In this document: positions 43,704 to 53,445 of the stretch, one piece after another
How positions within the stretch are numbered: position 1 is the stretch's first letter
How the letters are laid out: the number at the start of each line of letters is the position of its first letter
From: CAYTSA01 sp964440345
Lineage (GTDB): Bacteria; Desulfobacterota; Desulfovibrionia; Desulfovibrionales; Desulfovibrionaceae
NCBI GenBank assembly: GCA_964440345.1
Contig: CAYTSA010000006.1
Span: 29,971 to 93,970, forward strand
Length of the DNA: 64,000 bases
Direction of reading: 5' to 3'
Program-made: the position numbers and the translations under genes
The notes under the pieces: model-generated
What the model was told of the DNA's origin: nothing
The model's database searches: none
What the model saw: the letters and a program-made list of their open reading frames with translations, nothing else

Positions 43704-44395
43704 GTGAATTCCTTTGGTTGCGGTGGGCCGCCAGACGCACAAACGCACAGCGGCAAATACAAGCTGATCAGGAAACGGAAGCTGCCGGCCGCGCCGCGAT
43801 TGCTTGAATAATTCCAATATACTGTAATGTATGGCAAGATAGTCTGGAAGGAGTCGGCGGAGTTGCAGCAAAACCGCGCGCCAGGGAATACCCAGCCTGG
43901 GCTGTAGCAGCCCGAATTCGAGGTGATACCCACAAAGAATCTGAAAGTCAACAACTTTGTTTCCCCCATATCCACCGGCCTGGCAGCGCAGGCCAGGCAA
44001 CCCAGCTCCAAATCAGAAAGGAGCTGCCTCAGGCCAATACTTGCACAATACGTTACATCAATACATCATAGCGTAGGGGCGACCCTTGCGGCCGCCCGCC
44101 CTGACGCTCTGTCTTGATGCTTCATTGAGCATGGCGGCGACGCGCCTTGCTGGTGATAGAGTTGTGCTTGCAAAGGCATTCTATTTGTTTTGTTTTCCGA
44201 ACATAAAGTGGTCTTTAAATTTTTTTAGGCGATGGAACAGGGCCCCCCGCGCCGTTGACGCCTCGCGCTGTTTTCAGTTGCCATGCGGAATATTTAGCAG
44301 TATATCCCTAAGGAATGTGCACGGGATAAAGCGCAGGGCAAGCCGTACCTTACCGGACAGCCTTCGATAGAGCCTGCCAAGGGGGAGAGCCACAC
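43704..44395. other. Gene-poor spacer between rhlE and cheW
   Basis: About 690 bases. A small hairpin-forming stretch (44075-44098, GGGGCGACC...GGCCGCCC) resembles a dispersed repeat seen in other deltaproteobacteria. No convincing gene is visible; the frame 44086-44370 has no ribosome site. Promoters of the divergent rhlE and cheW genes must lie here. Confidence 0.5.
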
Positions 44396-44872
44396 ATGGA
44401 AGACGTCATTGACAAGCAAGACGCTGAACTCATGCAGCTTGTGACTTTCAGCATTGGCGAAGAGGAATTTGGCGTTGACATATTGAAGGTGCAGGAGATC
44501 ATTCGTACTATGGAGATCACCAAAGTGCCCCGCGCTCCAGTCTTTGTGGAAGGCGTCATCAACCTGCGCGGCAAAGTCATCCCCATTGTCGATCTGCGCC
44601 GCCGGTTCGGGCTTCAATCACGCGACCACGACAAAGACACACGCATGATCGTCATTGAAATCAACAACATGATCGTGGGCTTTGTGGTCGACTCTGTCTC
44701 CGAGGTCTTGCGCATACCATCCCATACTGTTGAACCGCCCCCGCCTGTTGTTGCCGGCCTGGAGTCCGAATACATCAGCGGTGTCGGCAAACTGGAGGAC
44801 CGGCTGCTCATTTTGCTGGACCTGAACCGCTTGCTTTCAAGCCGTGAACAGGACATGGTAAACCAGCTTTAG
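44396..44872 (+). CDS. cheW: CheW chemotaxis coupling protein
   Basis: The 158-residue protein has the CheW core: LVTFSIGEEEFGVDILKVQE, INLRGKVIPIVDLRRRFGL and DSVSEVLRIP. CheW links methyl-accepting receptors to the CheA kinase at the cell membrane. No other che gene is nearby. The gene is single, with GGGGGAG before its ATG and a terminator behind it. Confidence 0.95.
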   Translation: MEDVIDKQDAELMQLVTFSIGEEEFGVDILKVQEIIRTMEITKVPRAPVFVEGVINLRGKVIPIVDLRRRFGLQSRDHDKDTRMIVIEINNMIVGFVVDSVSEVLRIPSHTVEPPPPVVAGLESEYISGVGKLEDRLLILLDLNRLLSSREQDMVNQL

Positions 44873-44924
44873 CGCCCAAGGCCCAGAGCATTTGCGCCGC
44901 CCAGGCCAAACAATAATTCAGACT

Positions 44925-44957
44925 AGCCGCTCGCACGGCCTTCGTGAGCGGCTTTTT
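44925..44957 (+). terminator. Terminator between cheW and mfd
   Basis: AGCCGCTC-GC-ACG pairs with CGTGAGCGGCT, followed by TTTTTCC. The mfd start used here lies just beyond it. Confidence 0.85.
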
Positions 44958-44967
44958 CCTTGTAGTT

Positions 44968-47900
44968 ATGCCGCAAGACACCCAACACATACCTCCGGAG
45001 GTGGAAAAGCTGCTGGCTGGCCGCAGCAGCCAGTGCCGGATATACAAATCTGGCGCCGGGACCAAAGCGTTTCTTGCCCGCATGCTTTTGGCCCGCGGCG
45101 CTGACGTGGCGCTGTTCGCCCGCAACGAGAAGGAACGCTCTGAACTTGCCGGCCTGTTACAGCTGCTGTGCGGCCACAACGGCGCTGACGCCATGTGGCG
45201 GCGGCAATGGTCGTACATGCCAGGGGCGGCTCCAGGGACGGCAGACCGGCGAATCTGGCCGCGCCGCCTGGCCTGCTTGTTTACTTTGGCCATGCGCCGT
45301 ACGCCGCGCATCACTCTGGCCACAACGGACGTTCTGCTGCTCAAGCTGCCTCCCCGGAATATTTTTGACGAAAACCACTTGGAGCTGACCCGGGGGGAAG
45401 AGCTGTCGCCAGACATGGTGCTGGAACAAGCGGCGGACTGGGGCTATGAACGTTCCGCCATGGTCACCCGCCCAGGCGAAATGGCCATGCGCGGCGACAT
45501 TCTGGATATTTTTACCCCAGGCTACGACTATGCACTGCGGGTGGAATTCTTTGGCGACGTCATTGAAGAGTTGCGGCTTTTCGACCCCGCCACGCAACGG
45601 TCTGTCACGCTGCAAGGAAGGGGCAAAGGCAACTCGCCTCCAGAGGCCATGCAGAGCGCCCTTATCTTACCAGCTGCGCCAAACCTGGGCGGCCCGGCTG
45701 CAGACTCAGCAGCCCAACAACGCTTTGCGCAACTGGCCAGCGAGAACGTGCTCAGCCAGGAACAAGCGGCCAGCTTGCAGCGCCAGGTGGACTCCGGCGT
45801 CCGGCAAACGCCTCCCGGCGTCTATTACCACGCCTCCTCGCACCTGGAGCAATGGCTGCCGCCAGAGACCGTATGCATTGTGGACGGGCCTGACGTGCTG
45901 GCCGAAGACCTTGACCAACACTACTGGAACTGGAGCGAACTGCTGCAGAATCAAGAGGACGGCGTTCCGGTCGGCTTGTGCGCCCGGGAGCCCAAGGCCG
46001 CCATGGAAGCGCTGAGCCAACGCCGGCGCATCCAGTTTCACGACCTGGCCATGGGCGAGGCCAAAGAGGGCGTTGACCTGCCTGAAATCGTACATAATTC
46101 TTTTGACAGCCTGTTTGCCCGCCAGGCCGCCGTCAACGCCGAACATCGGGACCGGCCGTGGCGCACGCTGGTGGACTCGCTCAAAGAATGGGAACGCAGC
46201 CGTCCTCAGACCATTCTCGGCTTCCATTCCCAGGCCTCCCGGCGCAAGTTCCTCAAGCTGGCCGAAGAAGAAGGACTGCGGCCGCGCCTGGACTATGCGC
46301 CCTCGGCGACCGGCTTGTTCGCCCTGGTTTCGCCCTTTTCCGGCGGCAAGGAACTCCAGTGGCGGCAAATGCTCATGGTCTCAGAGGACCTGCTGCAACC
46401 CCGCAGCAGCAGCCGGCCGCCAGCCCCGGACAAAACCTTCCAAGGACTCGCCGGCTATGACGACCTGACGCCTGGGGAGCTGCTAGTCCACAGAGACTAC
46501 GGCCTGGGCCGCTTTGAAGGATTAGAAAGTATGGACCTGGGCGGAACCTCCAATGATTTTCTGCTGTTGCGCTATTCCGGCGACGACAAACTGTACCTCC
46601 CAGTTGACCGCATGGGCCTGGTGCAACGGTTCAAGGCGCCGGAAGAGGCCGCCCCGGCCTTGGACAGGCTGGGAGGCTCCGGCTGGGTGCGCACCCGGGA
46701 AAAGGCCCGCAAAGCCATTGAGAAAATCGCCAAGGACCTGGTGGAAATGTACGCCTACCGGCGCATCGCCAAGGGCTATGCATACACTGCTCCCGGGAAT
46801 ATGTACCGGGAGTTCGAAGCGTCCTTCGGATTTGAAGAAACCCCGGGTCAGGAAAAAGCCATCGCCGACGTGCTCCGGGACATGGAGCTGCCTGAGCCCA
46901 TGGACAGGCTTGTGTGCGGCGACGTGGGGTTTGGCAAAACAGAGGTAGCCCTGCGCGCCGCCTTCCGGGCAGCTCTGGAGGGCCGCCAGGTCGCCCTGCT
47001 GTGCCCCACCACAGTGCTGGCCGAACAACACTACCAGACCTTTCGCAGCCGCATGCGCGAATTCCCCGTCAATGTAGCCATGCTCAGCCGCTTCGTCTCC
47101 CCGAAAAAACAAAAAACCGTGCTGGAGGCCGCCTCCCAGGGCCAAGTGGACATCCTCATCGGCACGCACAGGCTGCTTTCCAAAGACGTGAAGCTACCAA
47201 ACCTGGGCTTGCTGGTTCTGGATGAAGAGCAGCGCTTCGGGGTCAAACATAAAGAACGGCTCAAGCAGCTGAAAAAGAACGTGGACTCCCTCACGCTCAC
47301 CGCCACTCCCATCCCCCGAACTTTGCAGCTTTCCTTGTCCGGCGTGCGGGGCCTTTCGCTCATCGAAACAGCGCCGCTGGACCGAAAACCTGTGGAGACT
47401 TCGCTCTTGGCCCGGGACGACGCAGTGCTTCGGGCCGTGCTACAACGGGAGCTGGACCGCAAGGGCCAAATTTTTTGGGTGCACAACCGAGTGCAGGGGC
47501 TGGAACGGGTGGCTGAATACGTGCGCACGCTGGCGCCCCAGGCCCGGGTGGCCATGGCCCACGGGCAGATGACCGAACGCGCTCTGGAAGAGGCCATGCA
47601 CGGCTTCTGGCACGGCGAGCTGGACGTGCTCGTGTGCACAGCCATAGTCGAATCCGGGCTGGATTTTCCCAAAGCCAATACGCTGGTGGTTGACGGCGCG
47701 CAAATGTTCGGTCTGGGCCAGCTGTATCAGTTGCGCGGCCGCGTAGGCCGCTCAGAACGGCAAGCCTACGCCTATTTTGTGGTTCCAGACGCAGAGCGGT
47801 TGCCCGACAAGGCCCGCAAGCGTTTGCAAATTATCCTGGACATGGATTATCTGGGCGCAGGTTTCCAGGTGGCCATGGAGGACTTGCGTTTGCGCGGCGC

Positions 47901-48498
47901 AGGAAATATCCTGGGCGAAGTGCAGTCAGGACATATCGCCAAAGTCGGCCTGGACCTGTTTCTGGAAATGCTGGAGGAAGAAGTCCGCAAGCTGCAAGGA
48001 AAGCCCGTGCGGCTGGATACCGAGCCGGAACTGACCATTGGCTTTGAGGCCCGCATACCTGAAAGCTACATGGAAGACAGTCGGGAACGGTTAAAATACT
48101 ACAAGGCGTTGACTGCCGCAGTGACGCCTGAAGCCCGGGCGGACATCGCTGCCGAGATTCGCGACCGGTTCGGGCCACTGCCGCCGGCGGCGGTCAACTT
48201 TGTGGCGGTGCTCGGCTTAAAGCGCCGGCTCTCAGAGCTGCAGGCGGCCAAGGCGGAAATTTTTCCCGGCAAACTGCGGCTGCACTGGCCGGAGGACGCC
48301 GGAGCAGTATCGCCTGAGGGGTTAGTGGAGTGGTTCTCGCAACGGCCGAATACAGCCCGGCTCATTCCCCCAACTACTCTGGAGATGCGTCTGGACGAAA
48401 CGCATGATCTGCCCAGGCGGCTGGAAGAAGCCGCCAAAACGCTGGCCGGGCTGCTGCAGCAGCCTGAAGGGTTGGCAAGCGAGCCAGCCGAAACATGA
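44968..48498 (+). CDS. mfd: Transcription-repair coupling factor Mfd
   Basis: The protein (about 1176 residues) has an N-terminal UvrB-like part, the RNA-polymerase-binding domain around VHRDYGLGRFEGLE (about residue 506) and the helicase core. The latter shows CGDVGFGKTEVAL (about 650), DEEQRFG (about 750), TATPIPRTLQ and QLRGRVGRS. Mfd removes stalled RNA polymerase and recruits UvrA. The ATG at 44968 avoids the terminator; a start at 44944 would fall within it. The stop overlaps the start of the next gene (ATGA), so they are co-transcribed. Confidence 0.95.
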   Translation: MPQDTQHIPPEVEKLLAGRSSQCRIYKSGAGTKAFLARMLLARGADVALFARNEKERSELAGLLQLLCGHNGADAMWRRQWSYMPGAAPGTADRRIWPRRLACLFTLAMRRTPRITLATTDVLLLKLPPRNIFDENHLELTRGEELSPDMVLEQAADWGYERSAMVTRPGEMAMRGDILDIFTPGYDYALRVEFFGDVIEELRLFDPATQRSVTLQGRGKGNSPPEAMQSALILPAAPNLGGPAADSAAQQRFAQLASENVLSQEQAASLQRQVDSGVRQTPPGVYYHASSHLEQWLPPETVCIVDGPDVLAEDLDQHYWNWSELLQNQEDGVPVGLCAREPKAAMEALSQRRRIQFHDLAMGEAKEGVDLPEIVHNSFDSLFARQAAVNAEHRDRPWRTLVDSLKEWERSRPQTILGFHSQASRRKFLKLAEEEGLRPRLDYAPSATGLFALVSPFSGGKELQWRQMLMVSEDLLQPRSSSRPPAPDKTFQGLAGYDDLTPGELLVHRDYGLGRFEGLESMDLGGTSNDFLLLRYSGDDKLYLPVDRMGLVQRFKAPEEAAPALDRLGGSGWVRTREKARKAIEKIAKDLVEMYAYRRIAKGYAYTAPGNMYREFEASFGFEETPGQEKAIADVLRDMELPEPMDRLVCGDVGFGKTEVALRAAFRAALEGRQVALLCPTTVLAEQHYQTFRSRMREFPVNVAMLSRFVSPKKQKTVLEAASQGQVDILIGTHRLLSKDVKLPNLGLLVLDEEQRFGVKHKERLKQLKKNVDSLTLTATPIPRTLQLSLSGVRGLSLIETAPLDRKPVETSLLARDDAVLRAVLQRELDRKGQIFWVHNRVQGLERVAEYVRTLAPQARVAMAHGQMTERALEEAMHGFWHGELDVLVCTAIVESGLDFPKANTLVVDGAQMFGLGQLYQLRGRVGRSERQAYAYFVVPDAERLPDKARKRLQIILDMDYLGAGFQVAMEDLRLRGAGNILGEVQSGHIAKVGLDLFLEMLEEEVRKLQGKPVRLDTEPELTIGFEARIPESYMEDSRERLKYYKALTAAVTPEARADIAAEIRDRFGPLPPAAVNFVAVLGLKRRLSELQAAKAEIFPGKLRLHWPEDAGAVSPEGLVEWFSQRPNTARLIPPTTLEMRLDETHDLPRRLEEAAKTLAGLLQQPEGLASEPAET

Positions 48499-49568
48499 GG
48501 GACACAGTGAAGCAAAGACACGCTCTACGGCTGTGGACGCTGCTGGCGCTGGGAACCGCCTGCATGGCTGTTTTCATGGCCGGCTGCAGTTCTGACCAGA
48601 TGCCGGAAGGCGTTGTGGCCACAGTGAACGGCCAGCCGTTGCATTACGCCCGGCTGGAGGCAAAATACGACCTGCAGCACATGGGCTGGGGGCCAAGCCT
48701 CACGTCCTCTGTTTCCAAGCTCAAAAACGAGTACGGCGCCATGCTGGCGGACATGATCGTGCTTGAGTTGGTGCATCAGGCTTTGGCTCGGGAGAACATC
48801 CCGGTAACCAGCGAAGAGGTGCAAGCGGCAGAAGATGTCGTGCGGCAAGACTACCCCGAGGGCGCTTTTGAAGAGGTCCTGGTGGAAGAGTACATTGACT
48901 TGGAGCTGTGGCGGCAAGAGCTCAAAGACCGCCTGGCTCTGGAAAAATTTCTGCAGGAAATCATCCGTCCCCAGATCACGCTGAACTACCAGGAAGCAGA
49001 AGCTTACTACAAAGAACATATCTCAGACTTTTTTTTGCCGTCCAGGCTTCGGTTTCTGCTCATCACCGGCCCCAACAGAGAACTGACCGCTAAAGCCCTG
49101 GCCCACTACCTGGAGTCCCGCGACGCCGACGCCGTGTCCCAGCGGTTTAGCCAGGTCAAAACCAGAGAAATGAAAATGAGCGAGGACCGATTGCCTGCCA
49201 ATTGGATAGAGCCCCTGAAGGAGCTGCAACAAGGCGAGGCTTCAGACCCCCAGCCCACGCAAAACGGGTTTGAGGCCCTGGTGCTGCAAGAGCGGCTGGA
49301 CGCCCGGGTGCTGGATCCTTCCAGCGCCTACCCCCTGGTGGAGAAAGTGCTCTTGGACAAGAAAATGGAGCAGGCTTTCAATGCCTGGCTGGAGCAGACA
49401 GTACACACTGCAGAAATCAAGGTCAGCGAATACTTGCTGGCTTCCACGCCGGAAGCAACGGCCATAGACGAAGGGCCGGAAGCTGCAGACCACAGCCTTG
49501 AAGAGGGCCTGGAAAACGAGCTTGAGCCAGAACCGCCGCAGGATAACGCCACAGCCCCCGCCTCGTAA
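48495..49568 (+). CDS. SurA-N-domain lipoprotein, outer-membrane-protein chaperone type
   Basis: A lipoprotein signal with lipobox VFMAGC (cysteine near residue 31) is followed by VVATVNGQPLHYARLEAKYD, typical of SurA/PrsA N-terminal domains. A helical chaperone region and a weak parvulin-like region follow. The acidic C-terminal tail (about the last 50 residues) has no known function. It should help fold exported proteins in the periplasm. It overlaps mfd by 4 bases and is followed by a second SurA-type gene. Confidence 0.8.
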   Translation: MRDTVKQRHALRLWTLLALGTACMAVFMAGCSSDQMPEGVVATVNGQPLHYARLEAKYDLQHMGWGPSLTSSVSKLKNEYGAMLADMIVLELVHQALARENIPVTSEEVQAAEDVVRQDYPEGAFEEVLVEEYIDLELWRQELKDRLALEKFLQEIIRPQITLNYQEAEAYYKEHISDFFLPSRLRFLLITGPNRELTAKALAHYLESRDADAVSQRFSQVKTREMKMSEDRLPANWIEPLKELQQGEASDPQPTQNGFEALVLQERLDARVLDPSSAYPLVEKVLLDKKMEQAFNAWLEQTVHTAEIKVSEYLLASTPEATAIDEGPEAADHSLEEGLENELEPEPPQDNATAPAS

Positions 49569-49682
49569 CTGTCTGTATCGGCGATTCTCTGCTGGCGCAA
49601 CAGGAGCAAAAAACGCAGCTGTATTGCATTGCCGGGTAAAAGGTATTAGACCTTTTCCAACAACCATACGCACAGGACAGAT

Positions 49683-50627
49683 ATGACATTCAACAAACAC
49701 GCCGCAGCTGTGCTTATAGCCGGCTGCATTGCCATAACAGCCCTTGCAGCGCCCGGGCATGCTGCGCAACTGGTGGACAAGATAGTCGCCGTCGTCAACG
49801 GCGACATCATCACCTTGCGCGAACTGGAGATCAGCGTCCAGGCGGCCCGCACGTCCATGAACCTGCCGAAGTCTTTGCCAGAGGAAAAAGAGCGCGAGCT
49901 CTATCGCCAAGTGTTGGAAAGCAAAATAGACGAAATACTTCTGGAAGAAGAGGCAGAACGTTTGGAAATTGAAGTCTCTGACGTGGAAATTGAAAACCAA
50001 CTACGTCAAATGCGCAAAAAAATGGGCCTTACCCAGGACCAGTTCCTCCAGCAGCTCTCAGAACAAGGGCTGACACTGGCTGACTATCGAGACAAAATGG
50101 CTCAAGATATCCTCAAGCACCGCCTCATCAGCGCCATGGTGCGGCGCAAGGTCATAGTAACCGACGAGGAAATCGAAGCGTACTACCAAGAGCATATGGA
50201 CAAGTACACCCAAGAGCGCCAAGTGGAGCTGGACCTCATAGTTCTGCCGCCGGACGCCGACGCAGAGGCCGTGCGGCAGTCCCTCGTTTCCGGGCAACAC
50301 GACTTTGCCTCAGTCGCCCGGGAACTTTCCGTGGGGCCGGGCGCAGAAGCCGGTGGACGGCTGGGCGTCTTTGCCTGGAAGGATATGGCGTCAAACTGGA
50401 AGGACGCTCTAGAGGGAGTTGAAAAAGGCGGCGTTTCCGAACCGTTTCCGGTAGAGGGCCGCACTGCCTTGCTGCGGGCAACAACGGTTGCCGACGGTCA
50501 AGCAGTGGGGTTGAGCGAGGTCCGGGACGAAATTTTCCGCGAGCTCCAAGGACCGAAAATGGAAGCGCTCTATAACGAATACATACAAAAACTGCGCGAC
50601 AAGGCAGTGATAGACATACGTTTATGA
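49683..50627 (+). CDS. surA: SurA-type periplasmic peptidyl-prolyl isomerase
   Basis: A Sec signal (IAITALAAPGHAA) is followed by DKIVAVVNGDIITLRELEI, the SurA N-terminal signature. A helical SurA core and one parvulin domain (about residues 175-265, with SVGPGAEAGGRLGVFAWKDM) follow. Classical SurA has two parvulin domains; this 314-residue protein has one. It should guide outer-membrane proteins. The stop overlaps the rodZ start (ATGA). Confidence 0.85.
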   Translation: MTFNKHAAAVLIAGCIAITALAAPGHAAQLVDKIVAVVNGDIITLRELEISVQAARTSMNLPKSLPEEKERELYRQVLESKIDEILLEEEAERLEIEVSDVEIENQLRQMRKKMGLTQDQFLQQLSEQGLTLADYRDKMAQDILKHRLISAMVRRKVIVTDEEIEAYYQEHMDKYTQERQVELDLIVLPPDADAEAVRQSLVSGQHDFASVARELSVGPGAEAGGRLGVFAWKDMASNWKDALEGVEKGGVSEPFPVEGRTALLRATTVADGQAVGLSEVRDEIFRELQGPKMEALYNEYIQKLRDKAVIDIRL

Positions 50628-51727
50628 TCTTCAAGGAAGACAGCAGCGCGAATCTTAAGGAGATTGGCGACCTTCTGCGCCAGACCCGCGAAGAACGGGG
50701 CATGAGCGTTGAAGAGGTAGTCGCCGCCTCCAAGATAAGCAAGCGCAACATTGAAGCCCTGGAAAGCGGCGACCAGAAAGCCATGCCGCATCCTGTTTAC
50801 GTGAAGGGCTTTGTCAAAACATACGCCGAGCTGCTGCAGCTGGATCCCGAGCCCCTGCAAAAAATCGTCGCCGAAGCTTTGCAGGCCGAGGACGCAGATG
50901 ACGAGTCCATGGACCTTTCCCAGCCGCTGGCGGAAATGAACCGGCCAGCCTCCGGCTTTTCCCGCCGCTGGCCCGTCATCCTGGTCATCGGCGCACTGGC
51001 GCTGGCAATGATTATGGGCGGGCTGTATCTGCTCGGCCCCTCGCTCTCCAACGTATTCAACGACCTTTTCAGTGCATCTCCAGCCCCGGACAGTCCAGTC
51101 ACAGAAGTGGCTGCGCCCGAAAAGCCGGCGCCGAAAGAAACCTTGTCCAGCCAAACAGCATATCCGGCGGCAGCCAACGCCACCGCCCACGTTTCGGAAG
51201 ACAGTGCTACAGCGCCCGGGCCACGAACAACTGGGACTGAAACTACTGCAGCAGAAGCGGCTGCAGGCGAAACAACAGGCGCAGACGCAGCCAGCACGCA
51301 GAGCGGGAGCGCCAGCGCCGCTGCAGACGCGGACTCCGCTGAACCACCTGTTGCGGGAGCAGCCGGCCAGACAGAACAGGACGCCAAACCACAACCCGGC
51401 CGGGCCATTCCCGCCGGTCCGGCGGCTCCAGCATCAAGCGCCGCCCAAGACCAGCTAACACTTGAGCAATCCCAGTCCTCCGAAACACAAACTGTGATTA
51501 TCCAGGCTTTTGAAGCTTGCTGGGTGGAAACAAAAGCAGACAACGCCATTGTTCGGGATTTCTACCTGCGTAGCGGCGAAAAAGCGGATTTGCAGTTCAA
51601 GAAATCGCTCACCTTGCGTCTGGGCAACGCCGGCGGCGTAAACCTGACCTACAACGGCCAACCCGTAGCGTTGCAAGCCAACTCCGGAGAGGTGAAGGTG
51701 CTGCAGTTTCCCCTCAAGGAACAGTAG
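50624..51727 (+). CDS. rodZ: RodZ-type cell-shape protein
   Basis: The cytoplasmic helix-turn-helix (GDLLRQTREERGMSVEEVVA, about residues 14-75) is followed by one membrane segment (WPVILVIGALALAMIMGGLY, about 112-133). A long alanine/threonine-rich periplasmic linker and a C-terminal DUF4115 beta domain (FEACWVETKADNAIVRDFYL) end the protein. RodZ links MreB filaments to the wall-synthesis machinery. It is translationally coupled to surA. Confidence 0.88.
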   Translation: MIFKEDSSANLKEIGDLLRQTREERGMSVEEVVAASKISKRNIEALESGDQKAMPHPVYVKGFVKTYAELLQLDPEPLQKIVAEALQAEDADDESMDLSQPLAEMNRPASGFSRRWPVILVIGALALAMIMGGLYLLGPSLSNVFNDLFSASPAPDSPVTEVAAPEKPAPKETLSSQTAYPAAANATAHVSEDSATAPGPRTTGTETTAAEAAAGETTGADAASTQSGSASAAADADSAEPPVAGAAGQTEQDAKPQPGRAIPAGPAAPASSAAQDQLTLEQSQSSETQTVIIQAFEACWVETKADNAIVRDFYLRSGEKADLQFKKSLTLRLGNAGGVNLTYNGQPVALQANSGEVKVLQFPLKEQ

Positions 51728-51746
51728 CCGTCAACAATCTGCCGCC

Positions 51747-52493
51747 ATGAGCATGGAATTTGTTGAAAGATCGCTTATAACAGCCGTAGGCCGCTTTCGG
51801 GAAAACGATATGTGGGTCCGGCTGTTGACGCCCGGCCGGGGAGCCCTGACCGGGTTTGCTTTTGGCGGTTGCCGCAGCCGGCGCCGCTTTTGCGGCTGCC
51901 TTGACCCGCTCAATACCGTGCTCTTTCAATTCAAGGAATCCGGCCGCGGCGGATACCTGTGCCTGACAGAGGGAACACTGGTCCACAGCCCCTGCCGGCT
52001 GCGCAAAGACCCTGCCCGGCTGGGCATGGCGGTGAACTGCTTAAAATTCGCTGAAGCTGTCTCCGGCGGAAGGGAGAGCGCCCGGGCCGTTTACGATTTG
52101 ACCACGGAAGCCCTTCTGGCGCTGGAGAGTGACGAACCTGTGCAGCCTCTCTTTCCCATGCTGTTCCGGGCCAGGCTTTCATTCGAGGCCGGCTTCGGGC
52201 CGGACTTTACCTGCTGCGCCCTGTGCGGCGCAGAGCTAGCGCAGGCTCTGTTCATGCTGGAAGACGGGCTGGCCCTGTGCCCTGCCTGCGGCGGCGCCAG
52301 CCAGGGCCGCATCCTGTGCTTGCACCAGGAATCCTTGCAAGCGCTGGAGACAGTGTGTTCACTGCCCCCCGCGCAATGGGGCGATATGGAGCTTTCCCAC
52401 CAGGCCCGGGAGGAATGTTCCCGCGTAGTTGACGATTTTGTCCGCTTTCACGTCGGCCTCGCCTGGGAGCGCGGGGCGTTCCGGCGCGTGTAA
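51747..52493 (+). CDS. recO: DNA repair protein RecO
   Basis: The N-terminal OB-fold (RSLITAVGRFRENDMWVRLL) and the helical C-terminal part with zinc-binding CCALCGAEL...CPACGG are typical of RecO. It loads RecA onto SSB-coated DNA together with RecR. At 248 residues it is full length. It begins 19 bases after rodZ. A second ATG two codons on is possible. Confidence 0.9.
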   Translation: MSMEFVERSLITAVGRFRENDMWVRLLTPGRGALTGFAFGGCRSRRRFCGCLDPLNTVLFQFKESGRGGYLCLTEGTLVHSPCRLRKDPARLGMAVNCLKFAEAVSGGRESARAVYDLTTEALLALESDEPVQPLFPMLFRARLSFEAGFGPDFTCCALCGAELAQALFMLEDGLALCPACGGASQGRILCLHQESLQALETVCSLPPAQWGDMELSHQAREECSRVVDDFVRFHVGLAWERGAFRRV

Positions 52494-52555
52494 ACCATTT
52501 TCCAGCAATTATTCCGCCTTTTCACATAATCACCACTCAGGAGAAACCGTAAACC

Positions 52556-53443
52556 ATGCATTTTCAAGATGTCATTCTCACACTACAAAACTTTTGGGCC
52601 AGCCGAGGCTGTGTCATCCACCAGCCGTACGATGTGGAGGCCGGAGCCGGGACCTTCAACCCGGCCACCTTTTTGCGGGTCATTGGCCCAGAGCCGTGGA
52701 ACACCGCCTACGTGGAGCCTTCCCGCCGGCCCACCGACGGACGCTACGGCGAAAACCCCAACCGGCTGCAGCACTACTACCAGTTTCAGGTAATCCTGAA
52801 GCCCTCGCCGGAAAACGTGCAGGAGCTGTACCTGGAGTCCATGGCCGCCCTGGGAGTGGACCAGGCAGAACACGACGTCCGCTTTGTGGAGGACGACTGG
52901 GAATCCCCCACCCTGGGCGCCTGGGGCTTGGGCTGGGAAGTCTGGCTCAACGGCATGGAGGTCACCCAGTTCACCTACTTCCAGCAGGTGGGCGGCATAG
53001 ACCTGAAGCCTGTCTCAGTGGAACTGACCTACGGTCTGGAACGCATCTGCATGTATCTGCAGGAAAAAGAGTCCGTGTACGATCTGACCTGGAACGAACA
53101 CGTGACGTACGGCATGGTCCACCACCGCACGGAAGTGGAGCACTCCACCTACAACTTTGAAAAAAGCGATCCGCAGATGCTCTTGCAGCATTTCAACGAT
53201 TTCGAGCGCGAAGCCCAAGCCCAGTGCGAGTCTGGGCTGCTCTGGCCAGCCTATGACTACTGCCTCAAGTGCTCGCACGCGTTCAACATGCTCCAGGCCC
53301 GGGGCGCCATCTCCATCACCGAACGCACTGGCTACATCACCCGGGTGCGCAACCTGGCCTCGGCCGTGGCCCGGCTGTACGCCAGCCAGCGCGAAGAGCT
53401 GGGCTACCCCATGCTGTCTGCAGCCCCCAAGGAGGTCCGGTAG
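52556..53443 (+). CDS. glyQ: Glycyl-tRNA synthetase alpha subunit
   Basis: The 295-residue product reads MHFQDVILTLQNFWASRGCV at its start and contains the class II motifs VEAGAGTFNPATFLR and SRRPTDGRYGENPNRLQHYY. It forms the alpha2beta2 enzyme with GlyS and charges tRNA-Gly. AGGAG lies upstream of the ATG and glyS follows after 2 bases. Confidence 0.98.
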   Translation: MHFQDVILTLQNFWASRGCVIHQPYDVEAGAGTFNPATFLRVIGPEPWNTAYVEPSRRPTDGRYGENPNRLQHYYQFQVILKPSPENVQELYLESMAALGVDQAEHDVRFVEDDWESPTLGAWGLGWEVWLNGMEVTQFTYFQQVGGIDLKPVSVELTYGLERICMYLQEKESVYDLTWNEHVTYGMVHHRTEVEHSTYNFEKSDPQMLLQHFNDFEREAQAQCESGLLWPAYDYCLKCSHAFNMLQARGAISITERTGYITRVRNLASAVARLYASQREELGYPMLSAAPKEVR

Positions 53444-53445
53444 CC

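Noticed and set aside
44086..44370. 94-codon frame between rhlE and cheW
   Set aside because: No ribosome site, mixed composition and no protein-like pattern.
44310..44395. Possible riboswitch-like leader before cheW (CGCAGGGCAAGCC stretch)
   Set aside because: It resembles one block of the c-di-GMP-I riboswitch, but the order of conserved blocks and the second helix do not fit.
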